Assembly (NCBI GenBank): GCA_030609245.1
Contig: JAUWCP010000008.1
Coordinates: 1 to 22,974, forward strand
DNA: 22,974 bases
DNA from: Hyphomicrobium sp.
GTDB taxonomy: Bacteria > Pseudomonadota > Alphaproteobacteria > Rhizobiales > Hyphomicrobiaceae
Direction of reading: 5' to 3'
The translations under genes were made by a program, and so were the position numbers. Positions 16,822 through 22,974 of this stretch are shown one piece after another. Within the stretch, counting starts at the first letter, position 1, and the number at the start of each line of letters is the position of its first letter. The notes beneath the pieces were generated by a model. That model did no database searches, had not been told where the DNA came from, and saw nothing but the letters and a program-made list of their open reading frames with translations.

Positions 16822-17226
16822 CTAACCCTCGCCCGACAATTCCTGGCTCGCAACCTTAATATATTTGCGTCCCGCCTCGCGCGCGTTCGCCACCGCATCG
16901 GCGAGGTCCAGCTCTCCCCTCACGCTAGCAAGCTTTACAAGAATTGGCAGGTTAATGCCCGCGATCACTTCTACTGGCGCTTCGTCCATTACTGAGATCG
17001 CGAGATTGGATGGTGTGCCACCAAACATGTCGGTGAGTATGATGACGCCTTCACCGTTGTTGGTGCGGCGAACAGCATCGAGGATTTGACCACGGCGCAC
17101 GCTCATATCGTCGTCAGGACCAATTGAAACAGTCTCGAGCTGTGGTTGGGGTCCCACGACGTGCTCAAGCGCAGAGCGGAATTCAAGCGCTAGTCCGCCG
17201 TGCGTGACGATGACAAGTCCAATCAT
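16822..17226 (-). CDS. PTS EIIA component, mannose family (regulatory)
   Basis: The protein has 134 residues, matching a lone EIIA(Man) domain. It begins MIGLVIVTHGG with the phospho-accepting His9, and carries the core VIILTDMFGGTPSNLA. It takes phosphate from HPr. With no EIIB, EIIC or EIID nearby, it is probably regulatory rather than part of a transporter. ATG 17226 is preceded by a poor ribosome-binding site, and a 175-base gap separates it from hprK. Those 175 bases show no gene, but include a perfect hairpin at 17267-17282 and a small AT-rich patch at 17353-17360, so a separate promoter for this gene and HPr is possible. Similar genes are called manX or ptsM. Confidence 0.92.
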   Translation of the reverse strand: MIGLVIVTHGGLALEFRSALEHVVGPQPQLETVSIGPDDDMSVRRGQILDAVRRTNNGEGVIILTDMFGGTPSNLAISVMDEAPVEVIAGINLPILVKLASVRGELDLADAVANAREAGRKYIKVASQELSGEG

Positions 17227-17401
17227 CGATTAGCGCCGATCTCGTCTTTTGCCCGTGACGCTGCAGCGGCCGAGCGCGGCCGTTGGGAACACAGTTTCGG
17301 TTTATGTCGGTTCCCGCCCGAGCCAAGCGAGGGGCGGTCTTGCGGCGGGCCAAAATTTACAAGTGTTCGCCCCGGGCGCAAGAGGGATTATGCTTCCGTT
17401 G

Positions 17402-17872
17402 TTAAGTCTGTGCACTTCCTTGAAGCTTTTGTGCCAGCGCCAGCAGCAGCTTTAGCGGCGCTGAGGCCTCAAATGGCGCCAGGAGCAAGAGCGGAAAGCT
17501 GAGCCCCAAAAGCTCAGTCTGGGGCATAGGATCGGGAAATCGGACGATATTCTCTGGTGCAGTGAGGTCCGCCACCAGAGCCAGATTGGCGCTTGCGAGG
17601 CTAGGAACGGCGACTATCCCAAGGCCCCGCACCTCAAGCATACCGCCTATGGTTGCAGGCGCCTCCGCTTTGAGGGTTTCGGCGGTGCGGGTGAGCTGAA
17701 CCCGGTCATCGGCCACTAGCACTGTCTGGCTCGGGATGAGGGCGGTTGGGGCGATGCCTATACATCTTAGTGCGAGGTCGGATTTTCCCGAGCCTGCCGG
17801 GCCGCGAATGAGCACAGCGCAATGGCCAAGCGCTATCGCCGTGCCGTGGTGGATCTCAACGGCGCCGTCCAA
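17402..17872 (-). CDS. hprK: HPr kinase/phosphorylase, short alphaproteobacterial form
   Basis: The protein has 156 residues, about half the length of the Firmicutes enzyme. It is the catalytic domain alone, as is usual in alphaproteobacteria. It shows Walker A GPAGSGKS (24-31), VADDRV (53-58) and EVRGLGIV (80-87). It phosphorylates and dephosphorylates the regulatory serine of HPr. The start is TTG 17872, backed by a strong GGAGG just upstream. The gene overlaps the 3' end of chvG by 17 bases, so its translation is probably coupled to the sensor kinase. This physical link between an envelope-stress kinase and HPr control is conserved in the group. Confidence 0.9.
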   Translation of the reverse strand: MDGAVEIHHGTAIALGHCAVLIRGPAGSGKSDLALRCIGIAPTALIPSQTVLVADDRVQLTRTAETLKAEAPATIGGMLEVRGLGIVAVPSLASANLALVADLTAPENIVRFPDPMPQTELLGLSFPLLLLAPFEASAPLKLLLALAQKLQGSAQT

Positions 17873-19850
17873 CCAGCCCCCCTCCGCGCTGTGTTTGGCC
17901 CGCCAACGGCAACTTCACCACAATGCGGGCGCCAAGAGGCGTGTCATCTGGACCAGATCCGTCCTCAAAGCGATTTTCGGCGGAGATCTGACCACCATGA
18001 GCACGAATGATCTCTCGCGAAATGCTCAATCCGAGCCCGGAATTCTTGCCCTCCTTGGCCTCCGTATCCGGTCGGTCGGTGTAGAACCTGTCAAAAATGA
18101 CTTCGAGCCGGTCCTCAGGGATACCGGGTCCCTCGTCCTCAACGTAAATCTCCAAATGGAGCGGCGTCGACCGCGCCCGCACCGTGACGGTGCCGGTCTT
18201 TGGCGAGAAGGAAATGGCGTTGTCCACAAGGTTGGTGAGCACCTGTCCGATGCGACCCTCATCGCCGCTGACAATGTAGGCCCCTTCGAGCGGGGCATCC
18301 TCGATGACAAGCCGAACCTGGCGCTGATCGTCGCCGAGGATATCGCGAAAGATGGTAACAACGCCCCGCAGAACTGTCGTTATGTCGACAGGGCGCATCT
18401 CTTGACGCGCGAGTTCGGCATCGAGCCGGGAGGCGTTGGAGACATCCGTTATGAGCCGGTTCAGCCGATTAAGCTCGTTTTGAATCTGTTCGACGAGGTG
18501 GCGACGCTCCTCTTCATTCTTGGCGAGGCTCAAAGATTCGGCGATGCTGCGTGCGGCCGTCAAAGGATTCTTGAGCTCATGCGCCACGTCGGCGGCAAAC
18601 TTCTCGCTTGCCTCGATGCGCCTGTAGAGCGCTTTGGTCATGGAGCGGAAGGCGACGGCCATCTGGCCAACCTCCTCGGACCGATTGGCATATTCAGGAA
18701 GCTGAGTGCGGGCGGCGATGTTGTGGCTGGCTTGCTCGGCGGCCTCCGAGAGCCGTCGCATTGGGCCTGCAACGGTGCGTGCAAGTAGAAGCGACGTTAC
18801 GATCGACGCAAAAAGTGCGATCGCGGCGAGCGTGAGGATGACAGCGCGCTCTTCCGATAGTATCTCGTCGATCTCGCCGGGCCGCGTCGACAGCAACAGC
18901 ACGCCCTGTACGGTCTTGAACCGGCGGATCGGAACGGCCAAGGAGACAATCTGCTCGCCCTTGTCATTGAGCAGAAGCATGCTCCTTTGATTGCCTTCGA
19001 GCGCTTGGCGTACCTCTGCGTAAGCGGTCCCGTTTGCCGATCCGATCTCTTGATAAACAGGCAGAGGCTCGTCGAAGAGGTAGCGTGTGAGGTGTGTCCA
19101 GAAGTTCTGGGTGGAGGGTGCCTTGCCAGTGTTTTCCGTTGGTTCGTTGCGCAGAGCAGCTCTCCAACGTCGCAGAGATCTCGCCGTGTCGACGATCAAT
19201 GTTCCATCGCGTGCATAAATGCGTGCACGCGTATTCGTCGACTGGATGAGCTTGCGAAGGATAGGTGTGACCTCTTCGGGGCTGATCGACAGCTCGAGCG
19301 CCGCGAAACCATCGTCGCGGTACGAGCGACTGGAGCTGCGTTGGTCGGGCAGTTCATTGGCATCGAAAACGATGCGCTCACGCTCCACTTTGGCCTTGGA
19401 GGCAATCGCGTCAGCGATGATCTTGCCCTGGGTCTTTAGCGCGTCCACTTTCGCGTCGATCAGCCAGGTGTGATACCAGCCGAGATATAGGATGCCGAGC
19501 AACAGGACGAAGAAGCCGATGAGGTTGGAAACCAGAATGCGTCTTAGGAGGCTCGCTGAGACGAAGCGCACCAGCGGCTGACGATAAAACCAGCGCCGCA
19601 AGGGGTCGAGCACCACGGGCGCCGCTGCGCCAAGAGCGCGCGCCCCTTGTGCAGCAGCTCGCGTATGAGTGCTCACCTCCGAGGCCGCCGACGCAGCCAG
19701 CGCCATGACCCCGTTTGCGGCCGTCCGCGATCCTTGCAGGATGCCGTTCGCGAGTGCTGCAAGCAGGCCGGCACCTTCACCCGCGAGGTTTCTCAGTCCC
19801 GCGAAGGCGCCAGCGGCAAGTCTTTCGGATCGCTCGGTCTCGAGCGCCAT
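17856..19850 (-). CDS. chvG: ChvG/ExoS-type sensor histidine kinase
   Basis: The protein has 664 residues and is an inner-membrane kinase. TM1 is near 105-126, followed by a periplasmic sensing region of about 210 residues, TM2 near 335-358 and a HAMP linker. The H-box FAADVAHELKNPLTAA has His424. The HATPase shows NLVDNAISFS, DEGPGIPEDRLEVIFDRF and SGLGLSI. It phosphorylates ChvI in response to acid and envelope signals. Start: ATG 19850, with GGAGG 4 bases upstream. A TTG at 19868 overlapping the chvI stop (TTGA) is an alternative that adds six residues. Odd: about 100 Ala/Gly-rich cytoplasmic residues precede TM1, making the protein roughly 70 residues longer than Agrobacterium or Sinorhizobium ChvG/ExoS (about 595). 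Confidence 0.93.
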   Translation of the reverse strand: MALETERSERLAAGAFAGLRNLAGEGAGLLAALANGILQGSRTAANGVMALAASAASEVSTHTRAAAQGARALGAAAPVVLDPLRRWFYRQPLVRFVSASLLRRILVSNLIGFFVLLLGILYLGWYHTWLIDAKVDALKTQGKIIADAIASKAKVERERIVFDANELPDQRSSSRSYRDDGFAALELSISPEEVTPILRKLIQSTNTRARIYARDGTLIVDTARSLRRWRAALRNEPTENTGKAPSTQNFWTHLTRYLFDEPLPVYQEIGSANGTAYAEVRQALEGNQRSMLLLNDKGEQIVSLAVPIRRFKTVQGVLLLSTRPGEIDEILSEERAVILTLAAIALFASIVTSLLLARTVAGPMRRLSEAAEQASHNIAARTQLPEYANRSEEVGQMAVAFRSMTKALYRRIEASEKFAADVAHELKNPLTAARSIAESLSLAKNEEERRHLVEQIQNELNRLNRLITDVSNASRLDAELARQEMRPVDITTVLRGVVTIFRDILGDDQRQVRLVIEDAPLEGAYIVSGDEGRIGQVLTNLVDNAISFSPKTGTVTVRARSTPLHLEIYVEDEGPGIPEDRLEVIFDRFYTDRPDTEAKEGKNSGLGLSISREIIRAHGGQISAENRFEDGSGPDDTPLGARIVVKLPLAGQTQRGGGLVGRRR

Positions 19851-19864
19851 CTCCCCTCCGCGCC

Positions 19865-20575
19865 TCAAGCTTCCTTGAAGCGGTATCCAACACCGTACAG
19901 CGTCTCGATCACGTCGAAGTCGTCATCGACCTGCTTGAACTTCTTTCTCAAGCGCTTGATGTGGCTGTCTATGGTGCGGTCGTCGACATAAACCTGGTCA
20001 TCGTAGGCAGCATCCATGAGTGCGTCGCGTGTCTTAACGACGCCGGGCCGCGCGGCGAGCGCCTGGAGTATCAGGAACTCAGTGACCGTAAGCGTGACCG
20101 GCTTGGAGTCCCAGTGGCAGGTATGCCGTTCGGGATCGAGCTTGAGCATGCCGCGTTCCAGAACGCGCGCAGCCTCGGCCTCGCTGCCTTGACCTTCCTT
20201 TGGAGCGAAGCGCCGCAGGACGGCCTTAACGCGCTCGACCACGAGCCGCTGCGAGAATGGCTTTGCGACATAGTCGTCGGCACCCATCTTGAGGCCGAAT
20301 AGCTCGTCAATCTCCTCATCCTTGGAGGTGAGAAAGATGACCGGCATGTCCGATTTTTGGCGCACGCGCCGCAAAAGCTCCATGCCGTCCATGCGCGGCA
20401 TCTTGATATCGAAGATGCCCAAATCGGCGGGATCCTCTGAGAGAGATTCGAGGGCTGAGGCTCCGTCATTGTACGTTCGGACTTTGTAGCCCTCGGCCTC
20501 GAGCGCCATGCGCAGCGAGGTAAGAATATTGCGCTCGTCATCGACAAGCGCGATTGTGCTCTTTTCCTTCATCAT
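19865..20575 (-). CDS. chvI: ChvI response regulator, OmpR family
   Basis: The protein has 236 residues. The receiver domain has acidic residues D12-D13, phospho-acceptor D56 (GIFDIKMPRMDG), T83 and K105 (AKPF). The C-terminal winged helix (about 130-236) ends with VIETLYGVGYRF, typical of OmpR-type regulators. It lies directly upstream of chvG, and this pair with hprK, EIIA and HPr is a conserved alphaproteobacterial block controlling acid response, exopolysaccharide, motility and envelope genes. The start is ATG 20575 with AGGG seven bases upstream; ATG 20572 is adjacent. It heads the minus-strand operon and is divergent from a HugZ-like gene with 137 bases between. Confidence 0.95.
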   Translation of the reverse strand: MMKEKSTIALVDDERNILTSLRMALEAEGYKVRTYNDGASALESLSEDPADLGIFDIKMPRMDGMELLRRVRQKSDMPVIFLTSKDEEIDELFGLKMGADDYVAKPFSQRLVVERVKAVLRRFAPKEGQGSEAEAARVLERGMLKLDPERHTCHWDSKPVTLTVTEFLILQALAARPGVVKTRDALMDAAYDDQVYVDDRTIDSHIKRLRKKFKQVDDDFDVIETLYGVGYRFKEA

Positions 20576-20712
20576 TTCCCGACCCTGCGACAGAAAATCA
20601 CCCTGCCGCGCTTTATGGCCCCAAGGTGTATCAATTGTGGCGAAGCCTACTTTGTGATTTTCACCTGAACGTTATCTGAATAGTTTAAGGCCCGAAAGAG
20701 GGACGAAGACGC
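20576..20712. promoter_or_regulatory. Divergent chvI / HugZ-like promoter region with inverted repeat
   Basis: The 137 bases between two start codons must hold both promoters. GAAAATCAC (20593-20601) and GTGATTTTC (20654-20662) are exact reverse complements 52 bases apart. Each lies near one gene: the first is 18 bases from the chvI start and the second 51 bases from the HugZ-like start. This could be a paired operator for looping or for autoregulation by ChvI, but a 9-base match over this distance could be chance. I found no convincing -35/-10 pair. Confidence 0.4.
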
Positions 20713-21477
20713 ATGGCTGTTGACGATGAGGGGAAAAGTCCCGCTTTCCCGGAGGTTAAGCAGGCTGCAGCCGACGCCCGGGCACTTGTTCGATCGGCGC
20801 TCAAGGGGGCCCTGGCGACCGTTCACAAGGCCACCGGACACCCCTACGCTTCGTTGGTTTTGACCGCAACGGAGCCTGATGGCACGCCCGTCTTCCTTAT
20901 CTCGCGGCTGGCGCTTCATACGCAAAACCTTCAAAGCGATTCGCGGGCGACCTTGCTTATTGATGGGACGGGCGATGCCGACGATCCAATGACTGGCGCG
21001 CGCGTCACTCTGATCGGCAACGTGCGCTCGACGCAAAGCGCCACCGCTCGGGCGCGCTTTCTTGCGCGCCACCCGGCGGCTGAGGGATATGCCGACTTTG
21101 CTGATTTCGCATTTTACGCGTTGCAGCCGGAACGGGCGCATTTCATCGGCGGCTTTGGGCGCATTGTCGATCTGGACGCCGCCAGTCTGCTGTTGTCGAT
21201 AGAGGGAGCCGAACCACTCACTGCGGCCGAGCTGGACATCGTGTCGCACATGAACGCCGACCACGCTGACGCCCTCCAGCTTTACGCGACTAAGCTCTTG
21301 GGCGCTGCCTCCGGACCGTGGCGCATGACCGGCATCGATCCGGAAGGCTGCGATCTCGTTCTCGGCGCGCGCGCGTTGCGGCTGCCGTTTGGTTCTCGCA
21401 TTACGTCCGCGGCGGCCGCGCGCCAAGAGCTTGTACGTCTCACGGAAGCCGCGCGTGGTAACGACCTCACGACTTGA
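20713..21477 (+). CDS. HugZ-like pyridoxamine-phosphate-oxidase-fold protein with DUF2470
   Basis: The protein has 254 residues. The N-terminal split-barrel domain (about 25-150) resembles FMN-binding pyridoxamine 5'-phosphate oxidase-like proteins, with PYASLVLTATEPDGTPVFLIS, LHTQNL and SRATLLID. The C-terminal DUF2470-type domain has the conserved block DIVSHMNADHADAL. Proteins with this architecture include the heme-degrading HugZ/HutZ enzymes, but many have no known substrate, and I cannot identify the C-terminal heme-ligand His here. The start is ATG 20713. The stop lies inside pyrE's last codons on the other strand (11-base overlap). In many rhizobia the gene opposite chvI is pckA; here it is this one. 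Confidence 0.85.
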   Translation: MAVDDEGKSPAFPEVKQAAADARALVRSALKGALATVHKATGHPYASLVLTATEPDGTPVFLISRLALHTQNLQSDSRATLLIDGTGDADDPMTGARVTLIGNVRSTQSATARARFLARHPAAEGYADFADFAFYALQPERAHFIGGFGRIVDLDAASLLLSIEGAEPLTAAELDIVSHMNADHADALQLYATKLLGAASGPWRMTGIDPEGCDLVLGARALRLPFGSRITSAAAARQELVRLTEAARGNDLTT

Positions 21478-22060
21478 AATCAGCAAGCGTCAGGATTGGT
21501 GTCAGCGTCAGACTGGCCGCGGTAAACGCGTCTGCGGCGCCCTCCTGACGGTCAACCACGGTGACGACGCGCACGACGTCGGCGCCTTCCGAGCGAACGC
21601 CTTCGGCCGCCTTGATGGCGGATCCTCCCGTCGTTGTTACGTCTTCGACGATGACGACCTTCTTCCCCTTTAGGCTTTCGCCGTTCGCCAGGCCCTCCAC
21701 GAGGCTGCGCGTCCCATGGTCCTTTGGCTGCTTGCGCACAAAGAACGCCGCGATCGGTTTGCCGTGGGTTTGGCTGACAGCGGCGACCGCAGCGGCGATC
21801 GGGACCGCGCCCATCTCCAGGCCACCGATGAGGTCGGCGTCGAGGTCATTAATGGAATCCAGAATGAGTGTTGCAATAAGATGGGCGCCCTCCGCATCCA
21901 GCATCGTCGGCTTCATATTGAAGTAGTACGTGGACGTACGTCCCGAGGCCAGCGTCACTTCCTTGCCCGACTGAAACGAGCGGGTCTTGATAATTTCGAT
22001 GAGCCGGTCGCGCCTGCGCGCGGTATCTTCCGGCATTGAGGCTGCGGCACTGTTCGGCAT
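21467..22060 (-). CDS. pyrE: Orotate phosphoribosyltransferase
   Basis: The protein has 197 residues. It joins orotate and PRPP to give OMP in pyrimidine synthesis, in the cytoplasm. The PRPP-binding motif VVIVEDVTTTGGSA is at residues 135-148, preceded by FFVRKQPKDHG (catalytic flexible loop, Lys109, Arg118) and LIGGLEMGAVPIA. The start is ATG 22060, with GGAG ten bases upstream; the ATG at 22036 lacks a ribosome-binding site. It converges on the HugZ-like gene with its stop inside that gene's 3' end, and is divergent from the GT39 gene. No regulatory leader is obvious in the 110 bases upstream. Confidence 0.96.
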   Translation of the reverse strand: MPNSAAASMPEDTARRRDRLIEIIKTRSFQSGKEVTLASGRTSTYYFNMKPTMLDAEGAHLIATLILDSINDLDADLIGGLEMGAVPIAAAVAAVSQTHGKPIAAFFVRKQPKDHGTRSLVEGLANGESLKGKKVVIVEDVTTTGGSAIKAAEGVRSEGADVVRVVTVVDRQEGAADAFTAASLTLTPILTLADFKS

Positions 22061-22170
22061 CTGTGCGACTCTCCGTCTTCTCGTGTCGGCTTGCGCAATC
22101 GCCCGACTGCGCTATCAGTGTCAAGCCCGCGGGCCGTGGCCCTCTAAAGGGGACCCATTGAGCACGCTGC

Positions 22171-22974
22171 ATGACCGAAGTTTCCCCGACTCTTGCACAA
22201 ATTGAGCAGAGAAGCGCACGCGCCATAGACGCGATTGCCAAGCGGCCCTGGCTCGCTGCCGCCGTGCTCATCGCGATTGCGCTTCTTTGCTATCTGCCTG
22301 GCCTCTTGGCGCTACCGCCCGTCGACCGCACAGATGTCATTTACGCGGAGAGCTCGCGCGCCATGCTGGAGCGCGGCGATCTGCTGGATGCGCGCTTTGT
22401 GGAGCAGCAATTCGCATTTCGTCCTATTGGGATTTATTGGCTACAGATCGCTTCAGGCAAGCTCCTCGGTCCGGGCGCCTGGGATGCGATCTCGACTTAC
22501 AGGTTCCCGTCACTTCTGGGCGGTCTACTGGCCGTTCTAGCAGTGTGGTGGTTGCTACGTCCGCTGCTCGGGCCGCGGGGCTCTCTGATTGCGGCCGCGT
22601 TCTACGCGGTGACACCAATCGTGGCGTTGCAAGCCCAGCTAGCGATTCCCGAAGGCCCGCTTCTGCTCGCCACCGCTGTGGCGCAACTTTCACTACTGCG
22701 CATCTATTGCGCGGCGGAGGGCGAACGCCATACGGGGCTGGCGATCGTATTCTGGGCTGCGCAGGGCTTCGGCATCCTGCTCAATGCGCTCGCGGTGCCG
22801 ATACTGTCGCTGTCCACGATCATTGCGCTCTTCATCTTCGACCGGAAGGCCGGCTGGCTCAAACGGCTGCGTCCGCTCATGGGCGTGCCGGCGATGATTG
22901 TGATTGCTGCGCCCTGGATTTTGGTCCGCGCGCATATCGACGGCGGCGTACCCTTTAGTTCTCTGACTTGGTGG
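22171..22974 (+). CDS. ArnT-like GT39 membrane glycosyltransferase, 5' part
   Basis: The gene runs off the window; 268 codons are visible. The frame has an in-frame TGA at 22159-22161, so ATG 22171 is the first possible ATG start. No close ribosome-binding site is seen (AGGGG lies about 18 bases away). The protein starts with a soluble stretch, then TM1 WLAAAVLIAIALLCYLPGL. A first periplasmic loop DRTDVIYAESSRAMLERGD, then FRPIGIYWLQ and several further membrane segments, match the ArnT/PMT fold, which moves a sugar from a polyprenyl-phosphate donor to lipid A or another acceptor. Family motifs differ: DxDE becomes DRTD, KP becomes RP, and the usual KTDA and KGP positions read IPEGP and LNAL. 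Its acceptor is unknown. Confidence 0.83.
   Translation, partial: MTEVSPTLAQIEQRSARAIDAIAKRPWLAAAVLIAIALLCYLPGLLALPPVDRTDVIYAESSRAMLERGDLLDARFVEQQFAFRPIGIYWLQIASGKLLGPGAWDAISTYRFPSLLGGLLAVLAVWWLLRPLLGPRGSLIAAAFYAVTPIVALQAQLAIPEGPLLLATAVAQLSLLRIYCAAEGERHTGLAIVFWAAQGFGILLNALAVPILSLSTIIALFIFDRKAGWLKRLRPLMGVPAMIVIAAPWILVRAHIDGGVPFSSLTWW

Noticed and set aside
17267..17282. Hairpin CGGCCG-AGCG-CGGCCG in the hprK-EIIA gap as a terminator
   Set aside because: The stem is perfect but short and no T-run follows on the minus strand. Calling it a terminator is not supported.
22091..22118. Sigma-70-like promoter TTGCGC-N16-TATCAG before the GT39 gene
   Set aside because: The match to consensus is weak and such pairs occur by chance in G+C-rich DNA. 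No supporting evidence in the sequence.
22287..22958. Plus-strand open frame of 223 codons in another frame
   Set aside because: It is Arg/Ala-rich shadow coding. The frame from 22171 gives a clear GT39 membrane protein over the same bases.

Overview
The window is a G+C-rich, densely coded stretch of an alphaproteobacterial chromosome, most likely order Hyphomicrobiales (Rhizobiales). This rests on content and order: folC, trxA, addA, addB, a MurU-like nucleotidyltransferase, a TsaE-AmgK fusion, divL and ahcY, then HPr, EIIA(Man), hprK, chvG and chvI. The family is not certain; a Hyphomicrobium-like genome is a guess. I see no rRNA, tRNA, CRISPR array, insertion sequence or prophage.

Layout. 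1-723 (+) is the 3' part of folC. 724-1040 is a gene-free convergent gap with a long imperfect palindrome (761-823) and the trxA terminator. 1041-13056 (-) is one close-packed series, transcribed divL > tsaE-amgK > murU > addB > addA > trxA, with gaps of 12 and 15 bases, overlaps of 17 and 4, then a 64-base gap. ahcY (13258-14661, -) lies just upstream of it, 201 bases away. A perfect 10+10 inverted repeat sits 117 bases upstream of ahcY and is a candidate operator. 15042-16430 (+) is a TadG-like von Willebrand factor A protein with its own AT-rich upstream region and a clear terminator. It splits HPr from ahcY and looks like an insertion into a conserved block. 16505-20575 (-) is chvI > chvG > hprK > EIIA(Man) > HPr: an envelope/acid-sensing two-component system joined to a regulatory, non-transporting phosphotransferase branch. 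20713-21477 (+) is a HugZ-like flavin split-barrel protein, divergent from chvI. It overlaps tail to tail with pyrE (21467-22060, -). 22171 to the window end (+) is the start of an ArnT-like GT39 membrane glycosyltransferase.

How the genes work together. Several products deal with the cell envelope and cell cycle. DivL is the tyrosine-bearing pseudokinase of the DivK-CckA-CtrA circuit. AmgK and MurU form a peptidoglycan-sugar salvage route to UDP-MurNAc. ChvG/ChvI with HprK/HPr/EIIA couple periplasmic stress to carbon and nitrogen status. AddAB is the alphaproteobacterial RecBCD-type break-repair machine. folC, ahcY and pyrE are housekeeping enzymes.

The points most worth a second look are the Tyr in the H-box of divL, the tsaE-amgK fusion upstream of murU, the orphan TadG/VWA gene inserted between HPr and ahcY, the ahcY palindrome, the N-terminal extension of ChvG, and the altered motifs of the GT39 protein. 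No wholly new system is evident. Most of the window is a known syntenic block with some unusual members.
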